From assembly GCA_003243255.1 (NCBI GenBank), contig QFQM01000107.1, positions 1-14,945 of the forward strand: 14,945 nucleotides of DNA. Reading direction: 5' to 3'. A model generated the notes under the pieces. The model did not search any database, was not told the origin of the DNA, and was given only the letters and a program-made list of their open reading frames with translations. The DNA is from Flavobacterium psychrophilum (lineage in GTDB: Bacteria > Bacteroidota > Bacteroidia > Flavobacteriales > Flavobacteriaceae). A program made the position numbers and the translations under genes. Below, one piece after another: positions 6,628 to 12,766 of this stretch; the stretch's first letter is position 1; each line of letters starts with the position of its first letter.

Positions 6628-7584
6628 ATGAAAAAATATATACTAATTGTGTTGTTGGCATGTCAAAGTTTGCTTGCCAGCAATGGTAAAGATACACTCG
6701 ACCTGAATTACAGAAAATATGTTCCAGTGTATGAGTTTGAAGATTTTTGCGATGCCTGTGGCTGCTCGGCGAGTGGTGGAGGTATGGGTTTCAGCTCAAT
6801 GCTGAACCAAAACTTTGTCGGCCTGCGCTATATGTATCAAAGTTATACAAGCCGTGAGGGTATATTCAATAATTCTCCCTGGATAGATGAGAACTTTAAT
6901 ACAATACAGGCGTGGGCAAGGATTCCGGTTTTTAAGAATTTTCAGGTATCGGCGTTAGTTCCGTATCATTTCAATAATCGTACGCCTTCTACAGGAAAAC
7001 AAACGATAGAGGGTATCGGGGATATTACTGTACTTGGCTTGTATACAGTATACCAAACTCGCAAGGATAGTACACTGTTTGTACATACACTACAGGCAGG
7101 TGCGGGTGTTAAAGCACCAACAGGTAAATATAACAGTGCGAATAATGGCAGTGTGAATCCGAGCTTTCAGTTAGGGACCGGGGTATGGGATTATATGCTT
7201 GCTACAGAATATGTTGTTAAGCACAAGCAATGGGGTCTCAACACTATGCTGAATTATATTTTTAAAACAGAAAATGATGAGCATTACCAGTTTGGTGACC
7301 AGTTTAATTATGCCGGAACTTTATTTTATGTTGTGGAGAAAGATAAGTTTACCCTTGTTCCTCAGGCAGGTATTGCAGGAGAGGTATATGCAACAAACAG
7401 GCAATATGGAGAAGATGTGCCTAATACAAAAGGAGATATTCTTTTTGGACGTGCCGGACTCGAAGTAGGTAGTGGTAAATTTTCGGTAGGTGTTAATGGT
7501 ATGTTGCCGATAAACCAAAATCTTACAGGAGGAAAAGTAGAGGCTAATTACAGACTTTCAGTAAATCTCAACTATAGTCTGTAA
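6628..7584 (+). CDS. Outer-membrane beta-barrel protein with N-terminal CDACGC motif
   Basis: This is a 318-residue protein with an N-terminal signal and then a run of amphipathic strands with aromatic girdles. It ends SVNLNYSL, as expected for an outer-membrane barrel. Before the barrel lies CDACGCSASGGGMGFSSM (41-58), with C41, C44 and C46 forming a compact cysteine cluster in the probable periplasmic plug. It resembles barrels often labelled 'transporter' in Bacteroidota genomes; the transported substance is unknown. The ATG at 6628 is preferred to an in-frame ATG at 6583, because it lies 1 base after the di-heme gene's stop and begins a normal MKKYILIVLL leader. An LLAC at 9-12 resembles a lipobox but is very close to the N-terminus. 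As last gene of the operon, it may provide the outer-membrane step of a metal pathway; this is inference. Confidence 0.75.
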   Translation: MKKYILIVLLACQSLLASNGKDTLDLNYRKYVPVYEFEDFCDACGCSASGGGMGFSSMLNQNFVGLRYMYQSYTSREGIFNNSPWIDENFNTIQAWARIPVFKNFQVSALVPYHFNNRTPSTGKQTIEGIGDITVLGLYTVYQTRKDSTLFVHTLQAGAGVKAPTGKYNSANNGSVNPSFQLGTGVWDYMLATEYVVKHKQWGLNTMLNYIFKTENDEHYQFGDQFNYAGTLFYVVEKDKFTLVPQAGIAGEVYATNRQYGEDVPNTKGDILFGRAGLEVGSGKFSVGVNGMLPINQNLTGGKVEANYRLSVNLNYSL

Positions 7585-7600
7585 AGGTATAGCAGTATAA

Positions 7601-7634
7601 AATCCGGACACTGTAAACTGTCCGGATTTTTTTT
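7601..7634 (+). terminator. Intrinsic terminator of the putative copper operon
   Basis: Arms AATCCGGACA (7601-7610) and TGTCCGGATT (7619-7628) pair perfectly around an 8-base loop, followed by a T-run to 7634. A second pair of arms, TATAGCAG (7588-7595) and CTGCTATA (7636-7643), encloses the whole structure. Confidence 0.9.
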
Positions 7635-7676
7635 GCTGCTATAATATAGTCTCGTAATATGGGATTGGTATTTTCT

Positions 7677-7684
7677 TACTTTTG
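7677..7684 (+). promoter_or_regulatory. -7 promoter candidate for the membrane protein at 7725
   Basis: TACTTTTG matches TAnnTTTG fully. The -33 position at 19-base spacing lacks TTG; the nearest TTG is at 7665-7667, too close. The predicted transcript would start near 7690, so the palindrome at 7697-7712 would lie in the leader. Confidence 0.45.
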
Positions 7685-7696
7685 TACTCATTATTA

Positions 7697-7712
7697 GTAT
7701 ACTTAAGTATAC
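7697..7712. repeat. Perfect 16-base palindrome upstream of the six-helix membrane protein
   Basis: GTATACTTAAGTATAC is a perfect inverted repeat without a spacer. It lies 12 bases before the ATG at 7725 and 12 bases after the -7 candidate. Its length and position suit a repressor operator better than a terminator, since no GC stem or T-run is present. The binding protein is unknown. Confidence 0.6.
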
Positions 7713-7724
7713 GATCAGATCTTT

Positions 7725-8477
7725 ATGAGAATTACGACTAAAATTTCAACAAAAAAGGGTAAGACTGTAATTTCCAGGAAGCTGGAAATGCCTTCGTCCG
7801 GGAAAGACGAAAGGAATATTATGCTTACAAGCCATGAAATAAGTCCTAAGAAAAGCATATTGCAGAACATAGAAAAGATAGTAATGTATGTGCTTATATT
7901 GCTTCTTGCGGTACACCTGATACGTCAGGATGCTTTAGAGGCATTTGCCGGAACTGCAAGCACCTATTCTTTAGTAGATGATATGCAGACGGTGGTGCTT
8001 ATATTTTGCAGTATTGTAGCACTTTATTATAGTCTCTCTGCTAAAGTGGGAAGCTTTCAGAGTATATTTAATATCCTTTTTGGGATATCATCCTTTTTGC
8101 TTTTGCTGGAGCAGGGAACTTTCTTTTCTGACGAATACGATTATGTCATATGTATTCTTGCTATTGTAGGTATTATGTTTTTTACAGGACTTCAAGGGTA
8201 TAGATACAGGAAAACCATGCCTGAAGATTTTCAAATGTATTTTAAGACACAGAGCTGTATTTATACTTTTTTAGCATTGCTTGCATCGCTTGTTTTACCC
8301 TATCTGTTTAATGATGATGCCTTTGTTCAGGTACAGATAAATGATGTATGCATAAGTCTTGGCGACAAGATTACCCTCTATCTTCAGTTATTAGGAAATG
8401 TGTTGCTTTTGTTTGCTATAGCAGAGCTTGCCATCAAAGTAAGGCGGCTGAATATTATAGATGATATCTTCAATTAA
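7725..8477 (+). CDS. Unrecognised six-helix integral membrane protein
   Basis: This is a 250-residue protein of unknown function. The first 48 residues are hydrophilic and basic. Six hydrophobic segments follow, at about 51-67, 88-106, 112-130, 138-157, 177-195 and 216-238, so it is an inner-membrane protein. Short acidic loops occur after helices 3 and 5 (SDEYD at 135-139 and NDD at 196-198). No catalytic, transporter or receptor motif was recognised. The start at 7725 is uncertain: in-frame ATGs at 7788 and 7821 would remove the basic tail while keeping all helices. It is a single-gene unit between the terminator at 7601-7634 and the one at 8476-8513. A palindrome in its leader suggests regulated expression. 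Confidence 0.6.
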   Translation: MRITTKISTKKGKTVISRKLEMPSSGKDERNIMLTSHEISPKKSILQNIEKIVMYVLILLLAVHLIRQDALEAFAGTASTYSLVDDMQTVVLIFCSIVALYYSLSAKVGSFQSIFNILFGISSFLLLLEQGTFFSDEYDYVICILAIVGIMFFTGLQGYRYRKTMPEDFQMYFKTQSCIYTFLALLASLVLPYLFNDDAFVQVQINDVCISLGDKITLYLQLLGNVLLLFAIAELAIKVRRLNIIDDIFN

Positions 8478-8513
8478 AAAAATAAAGGCTCCCAACGGGA
8501 GTCTTTATTTTTT
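8476..8513. terminator. Bidirectional terminator between the membrane protein gene and lysS
   Basis: Arms at 8481-8493 and 8497-8509 form a 13-base stem with one G-U pair around an AAC loop (core GGCTCCC/GGGAGTC). An A-run precedes it and a T-run follows to 8513, so it can serve both convergent genes. Confidence 0.88.
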
Positions 8514-8531
8514 AATATATGCTAAGGAAAA

Positions 8532-10226
8532 TTATCCTTTGTATTCAACGGTTTTAGATTCGCCTTCTACGGTTACTTTTACAAGTCCGTGTTTTGAAAG
8601 CCCTTTCATGGCTGCATCCCATTTTTTGCCGCTTAATCCAGCCTGTGTTTTAAGCGCATCAAGAGCAAGCTGGCCGGCTGCTTTAAGCAATTCAGCTACA
8701 GCTTTTTCGTCTTCAGTAAGCTCTGGGCCTTTTTTCTCCGGACGCATCTGAGGGAAGAATAATACCTCCTGTATAGATGGATTGTTGGTAAGGAACATGA
8801 TAAGCCTGTCCATACCGATACCTAATCCTGATGTTGGAGGCATACCATATTCAAGAGCCCTAAGGAAATCGTTGTCAATAAATTGAGCTGCTTCAACGTC
8901 GCCACGCTCAGAAAGTTTAAGCTGCGCTTCAAAACGCTCTCTCTGGTCGATAGGGTCGTTAAGCTCTGAATATGCGTTAGCGATCTCTTTACCACAAACC
9001 ATAAGTTCAAAACGCTCAGTAAGTTCCGGGTTATCACGGTGCTCTTTACAAAGCGGACTCATCTCTTTTGGATAATCGGTAATGAAAGTTGGCTGTATGA
9101 AGTTACCCTCACATTTTTCACCAAATATCTCATCGATAAGCTTGCCTTTACCCATGGTATCATCTACTGCAATGCCCATGCCTTTGGCTGCTTCGTATAA
9201 TTCTTCTTCCGTTTTGCCTGTAATATCAAAACCAGTAAATTGTTTGATGGCATCAGTCATCGTTACACGCGCATAAGGAGCTTTAAAGCTTACCTGGTGC
9301 TCACCAAAAGTTGCCTCAGGAGTTCCGTTTACGGCTATTGCGCAATGCTCAAGCAGGTTTTCGGTAAACTCCATCATCCAGTTGTAGTCTTTGTAGGCTA
9401 CATATATTTCCATTGCGGTAAATTCAGGGTTGTGTGTCCTGTCCATACCTTCATTACGGAAGTTCTTAGAGAATTCATAAACACCATCAAAACCACCTAC
9501 TATAAGCCTTTTCAGGTAAAGCTCATTAGCAATCCTCATGTATAGCGGAATGTCAAGGCTGTTGTGGTGCGTGATGAATGGCCTGGCCGATGCACCACCC
9601 GGAATAGATTGTAATATAGGTGTTTCTACTTCAAAATAGCCTTTGTCGTTGAAGAAGCCTCGCATTGCGTTGAACAATTTTGTTCTCTTAACGAATACTT
9701 CTTTAACCTGCGGATTTACCACAAGGTCTACATAACGCTGGCGGTAACGAAGCTCAGGGTCGCTAAAGCTGTCAAACACATTTCCGTCAGCATCCGTTTT
9801 AGGCATAGGAAGCGGACGAAGTGTTTTGCTTAAAAGCGTAAGTTCTTTTACACGGATTGATTTTTCACCAACCTGAGTTGTAAAAAGCTCACCTTTAACG
9901 CCAACAAAGTCACCAAGGTCGATAAGTTTCTTAAAGACTTCTGTATACAGGGTTTTGTCTTCACCCGGACAAATTTCGTCACGGTTGATATAAACCTGAA
10001 CACGTCCTTCACTGTCCTGAAGCTGCGCGAAAGCAGCCTTACCCTGATCGCGGATAGACATTAAACGACCGGCAACTACTACCTGTTTACTTTCAGAGAA
10101 ATCGTTCTTTACCTGCTTAGATGTATGATCTACAGGATAAAGGTTTGCGGGATACGGATTGATGCCGAGTTTTCTCAGCGCATCCAGTTTTTCTCTACGA
10201 ATGATTTCTTGTTCTGAAAGCTGCAT
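8532..10226 (-). CDS. lysS: Lysyl-tRNA synthetase, class II
   Basis: LysS joins lysine to tRNA-Lys in the cytoplasm. The 564-residue protein has an anticodon-binding OB fold (about 48-135) and then the class II catalytic core. Visible signatures are YFEVETPILQSIPGGASARPF (motif 1 region, from 197), FRNEGMDRTHNPEFTAMEIY (motif 2, 256-275) and GLGIGMDRLIMFL (motif 3, 467-479). The typical bacterial enzyme ends near 500-510, soon after motif 3. Here about 65 extra residues follow (500-564), with a helical ELTEDEKAVAELLKAAG part and a KHGLVKVTVEG part. From memory this tail is common in Bacteroidota LysRS, so it is probably a lineage trait rather than a fusion artefact. The gene stands alone, with a strong promoter at 10250-10279. 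Confidence 0.97.
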   Translation of the reverse strand: MQLSEQEIIRREKLDALRKLGINPYPANLYPVDHTSKQVKNDFSESKQVVVAGRLMSIRDQGKAAFAQLQDSEGRVQVYINRDEICPGEDKTLYTEVFKKLIDLGDFVGVKGELFTTQVGEKSIRVKELTLLSKTLRPLPMPKTDADGNVFDSFSDPELRYRQRYVDLVVNPQVKEVFVKRTKLFNAMRGFFNDKGYFEVETPILQSIPGGASARPFITHHNSLDIPLYMRIANELYLKRLIVGGFDGVYEFSKNFRNEGMDRTHNPEFTAMEIYVAYKDYNWMMEFTENLLEHCAIAVNGTPEATFGEHQVSFKAPYARVTMTDAIKQFTGFDITGKTEEELYEAAKGMGIAVDDTMGKGKLIDEIFGEKCEGNFIQPTFITDYPKEMSPLCKEHRDNPELTERFELMVCGKEIANAYSELNDPIDQRERFEAQLKLSERGDVEAAQFIDNDFLRALEYGMPPTSGLGIGMDRLIMFLTNNPSIQEVLFFPQMRPEKKGPELTEDEKAVAELLKAAGQLALDALKTQAGLSGKKWDAAMKGLSKHGLVKVTVEGESKTVEYKG

Positions 10227-10249
10227 GATTTATAATGTTTTTAAGCCCG

Positions 10250-10279
10250 CAAAGATAATGATTCTTAACAAATAATCAA
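10250..10279 (-). promoter_or_regulatory. lysS promoter
   Basis: On the minus strand TTG (10279-10277) is separated by exactly 19 bases from TATCTTTG (10257-10250), a full match to the Bacteroidota housekeeping pattern. The predicted start is near 10244, giving a leader of about 18 bases before the lysS ATG. Confidence 0.75.
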
Positions 10280-10325
10280 TTTGCAGCTAAGGCTTTCTTA
10301 AAGCTTTATAAACTATACTTTATTG

Positions 10326-10333
10326 TATCTTTG
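10326..10333 (+). promoter_or_regulatory. -7 promoter element of the methionine-rich lipoprotein gene
   Basis: TATCTTTG is a perfect TAnnTTTG match, 28 bases upstream of the ATG at 10362. The -33 region offers only TTT/TTA at near-correct spacing. It is divergent from the lysS promoter about 50 bases away. Confidence 0.55.
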
Positions 10334-10361
10334 ACACACAAAATTAATTTTACCAACACCA

Positions 10362-11093
10362 ATGAAAACAAAATTATTTAGCGCTTTAATGCTGCTTCTC
10401 CTTGTATTTGCAACCTCATGTAATTTTACCGAAAATATTACTATAAATCCTGATGGTTCGGGAAATATGACCATGGCTATGGATGGTTCGTCTCTTATGG
10501 CTATGGCTGGAGAGGAAATTTCTGGCGAAACAGGAGGTAAAAGAATGGACACCATAATGGATTTTAAAGAGCTTTTGAAAGAAAAGAAAGATAGTATTGC
10601 CAAGATGCCTGAGCAGGAAAGAAAAATGCTTGAAGCAATGGGTAATATGAAAATTAAAATGCTGATGGATCCGGCTACTTCTGAATTAAAATTTGATATG
10701 ATTACAGATTTTAAAAAGATTGATGAGCTTCAGGATATGATGAAGATGATGAATGAAATTCAGAATAAGAATAAAAAAGGTTTAGGTGCTGCCGGTGGTA
10801 TGATGAATAATAATTCCACGGTTAAATATTCTTATGATGGTAAAAAATTCATCAGGAAAGTTGAAATTCCTGAAGGATTAGAGAAGCTTCCGGATAGTCT
10901 TTCTATGTATGCTGATATGATGGGCGCGTCGGAATATGTGCTGAAATATAGTTTTCCTAAAAAAATAAAGTCTGTTTCAGATAAGAAAGCAGTTATTGGC
11001 CAGGACGGTAAATCACTTACTCTGACATATTCGTTCTCGGATTATCTGGCAGATCCTAAAAAGATGAGCCTTGAGGTTGAATTTGCAAAATAG
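10362..11093 (+). CDS. Methionine-rich lipoprotein of unknown function
   Basis: This 243-residue lipoprotein has a leader ending ATSC (C20) and is probably placed in the periplasm or outer membrane. The mature N-terminus NFTENITINPDGSGNMTM resembles a family of Bacteroidota lipoproteins that begin with a beta-strand and an NPDGSG turn; no function is known to me. Methionine is unusually frequent: 26 of 243 residues, including MTMAM (36-40), MAM (46-48), MKIKMLM (96-102) and MMKMM (126-130). The middle (60-135) is helical and charged, and the C-terminal third (150-243) is predicted mostly beta. MxM and MM clusters can bind Cu(I) in known copper proteins, but here they may simply reflect helix packing. 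It is a single-gene unit with its own -7 element and terminator. Confidence 0.65.
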   Translation: MKTKLFSALMLLLLVFATSCNFTENITINPDGSGNMTMAMDGSSLMAMAGEEISGETGGKRMDTIMDFKELLKEKKDSIAKMPEQERKMLEAMGNMKIKMLMDPATSELKFDMITDFKKIDELQDMMKMMNEIQNKNKKGLGAAGGMMNNNSTVKYSYDGKKFIRKVEIPEGLEKLPDSLSMYADMMGASEYVLKYSFPKKIKSVSDKKAVIGQDGKSLTLTYSFSDYLADPKKMSLEVEFAK

Positions 11094-11115
11094 AAGTTTT
11101 ATACTATAATCTTTT

Positions 11116-11140
11116 AAAACAGGCTCCGGCCTGTTTTTTT
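11116..11140 (+). terminator. Intrinsic terminator after the methionine-rich lipoprotein gene
   Basis: Arms AAAACAGGC (11116-11124) and GCCTGTTTT (11129-11137) pair perfectly around a TCCG loop. The T-run continues to 11140. It lies 22 bases after the stop codon. Confidence 0.9.
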
Positions 11141-11179
11141 ATGAATTGGTTAAAATGTTTTTGCAGGCAATAAGTTTCG

Positions 11180-11187
11180 TAAATTTG
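11180..11187 (+). promoter_or_regulatory. -7 promoter element of lipB
   Basis: TAAATTTG matches TAnnTTTG fully and ends 19 bases before the lipB ATG. A TTG at 11161-11163 lies 16 bases upstream, shorter than usual; TTT at 11158-11160 has the 19-base spacing. Confidence 0.5.
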
Positions 11188-11206
11188 TATTGCGATTTTA
11201 GCAATA

Positions 11207-11938
11207 ATGAAAATGAATAAGAAAGTGTTGTTTTCTGATCTGGGCATCAGGGACTATAAAGAGACGTGGGAATTTCAGGAAAAATTATTTCAGGAAATTT
11301 TAGATATAAAAATAAGGAACAGGAGGGAAGAGCTTTCCTTAGAAACACCTAACCATCTTTTGTTTGTAGAGCATCCTCATGTTTATACGCTTGGTAAAAG
11401 CGGGGATATTGAGAACCTGCTTATTAATGAAAAGCAGCTTGAGGCAAAAGGAGCAACTTTTTATAAAATAAACAGGGGAGGTGATATTACCTATCATGGC
11501 CCTGGTCAACTGGTAGGTTATCCTATACTTGATCTTGAGAACTTTTTTACGGATATCCATAAATACCTCCGTTTTCTTGAGGAGGTCATAATTAAAGTTT
11601 TGGCCGACTATGGAGTAAATGGGACAAGAAGTGAAGGAGAGACCGGGGTATGGCTAGATGTAGGGACACCATTTGCCAGAAAAATATGTGCTATGGGTGT
11701 AAGGGCATCACGATGGGTAACCATGCACGGATTTGCGCTTAACGTAAATGCCGATATGGGCTATTTTGATAATATTATCCCGTGTGGTATTCGTGGTAAA
11801 ATGGTAGCAAGCCTCAATGCTGAACTTGGTGTGGAAAAAGTTGACGAGGAAGAAGTGAAGCAAAAAGTGCTTAACTATTTCGCAGCGCTTTTTGAAGCTG
11901 AAATTATTCTTAACGAAAAAGAGATTTTACACCTATAA
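11207..11938 (+). CDS. lipB: Octanoyl-[acyl-carrier-protein]:protein N-octanoyltransferase
   Basis: LipB moves the octanoyl chain from acyl carrier protein to the lipoyl domains of 2-oxoacid dehydrogenases and GcvH. LipA then inserts sulfur to make lipoate. Family motifs are clear: HPHVYTLGKSGD (56-67), INRGGDITYHGPGQLVGYP (88-106), RKICAMGVRASRWVTMHGFA (158-177) and NIIPCGIRGKMVASL (189-203). The catalytic pair is expected to be K159 and C193. At 243 residues it is slightly longer than many LipB proteins, with an N-terminal KIRNRREEL insertion-like stretch (35-43). Two in-frame ATGs are close together (11207 and 11213) and either may be used. It converges on rnhB with 15 bases between stops, and no GC-rich terminator is seen there. 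Confidence 0.95.
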   Translation: MKMNKKVLFSDLGIRDYKETWEFQEKLFQEILDIKIRNRREELSLETPNHLLFVEHPHVYTLGKSGDIENLLINEKQLEAKGATFYKINRGGDITYHGPGQLVGYPILDLENFFTDIHKYLRFLEEVIIKVLADYGVNGTRSEGETGVWLDVGTPFARKICAMGVRASRWVTMHGFALNVNADMGYFDNIIPCGIRGKMVASLNAELGVEKVDEEEVKQKVLNYFAALFEAEIILNEKEILHL

Positions 11939-11953
11939 TATATATAGGAGTAG

Positions 11954-12559
11954 TTATAGCCCGAAATCCATTTCGAGTTGTTCCGGTAAAAGGCGGAAGG
12001 ATTTACGGTGGTATTTTGTGATTCCGTATTTTTTTATGGCTTCCCTGTGTTCTACGGTTGGGTAACCCTTATTCTTTTTCCAGTTGTACATTGGGTATTC
12101 TTCATGAATCATGTTCATGTAATCATCGCGATATGTTTTGGCAAGAATCGATGCTGCTGCAATGCTTAGGTATTTGCTGTCTCCTTTTACAATGCAGCTG
12201 TGCGGAATATTGTTAACGGGTTTAAAACGGTTTCCGTCTACTATAATATAATTTGGGGTAGGTGTCAGGTTTTTGATGCATTCCTGCATTGCCCTGATGG
12301 AAGCGTTAAGAATGTTTATCTCGTCTATAATTTCCGGCTCGATATTTATTACATGATGACAAACTGCTTTTTCGAGTATTAGAGGGCGAAGGTGTTCGCG
12401 TATTTTTTCTGAGAGCTGTTTCGAGTCGTTAAGCAGTTCCAGTTCAAAATCTTCAGGTAATATAACAGCAGCTGCCGTAACCGGGCCTGCAAGACACCCG
12501 CGTCCGGCTTCGTCTGTTCCTGTTTCATATTCAAGTCCTGAAAAGTTTGATAAAAGCAT
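11954..12559 (-). CDS. rnhB: Ribonuclease HII
   Basis: RNase HII cuts the RNA strand of RNA-DNA hybrids and starts removal of single ribonucleotides from DNA. The 201-residue protein begins with [14 protein letters not shown] (14-27), which holds the first two catalytic carboxylates, D16 and E17. NDSKQLSEK (44-52), VDGN (107-110, D108), [20 protein letters not shown] (125-144, D127) and [19 protein letters not shown] (163-181) complete the family signature. Assignment of D108 and D127 as the other metal ligands is by analogy with characterised bacterial enzymes. The length is normal. The gene is a single unit convergent with lipB and divergent from the protease gene at 12767. Confidence 0.96.
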   Translation of the reverse strand: MLLSNFSGLEYETGTDEAGRGCLAGPVTAAAVILPEDFELELLNDSKQLSEKIREHLRPLILEKAVCHHVINIEPEIIDEINILNASIRAMQECIKNLTPTPNYIIVDGNRFKPVNNIPHSCIVKGDSKYLSIAAASILAKTYRDDYMNMIHEEYPMYNWKKNKGYPTVEHREAIKKYGITKYHRKSFRLLPEQLEMDFGL

Positions 12560-12586
12560 TCTGATTTATTAATATGTTGATTTTGG

Positions 12587-12594
12587 CAAAAATA
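12587..12594 (-). promoter_or_regulatory. -7 promoter candidate for rnhB
   Basis: On the minus strand the octamer TATTTTTG (12594-12587) matches TAnnTTTG, 27 bases upstream of the rnhB ATG. The -33 position reads TTC rather than TTG. Confidence 0.45.
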
Positions 12595-12679
12595 ACAGAA
12601 GTGACTTAAATGTGAAATTTTTATTAAAGAAATTATAATTTTTAAGACTGCAACTTAGTGGTTGATAGAGAATAATTTA

Positions 12680-12687
12680 TATTTTTG
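12680..12687 (+). promoter_or_regulatory. -7 promoter candidate for the secreted protease
   Basis: TATTTTTG matches TAnnTTTG. The predicted start near 12694 leaves a leader of about 73 bases before the ATG at 12767, the longest in this window. No TTG stands at the 19-base spacing. Confidence 0.45.
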
Positions 12688-12766
12688 CGTTTCTACATAA
12701 AACATTTTGCATCTTGTTTTAAAATAGAGCTATTAAATTGATTAAATAAAAACTAAAAAAACAGTT

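Noticed and set aside
9240..9545. 101-codon plus-strand reading frame inside lysS
   Set aside because: It lies entirely antisense to conserved LysRS motif 2 sequence, with no recognisable domain.
11932..11948. AT hairpin CCTATA/TATAGG between lipB and rnhB as a terminator
   Set aside because: The stem is almost entirely A-T and has no T-run in either direction, so it is unlikely to terminate transcription by itself.
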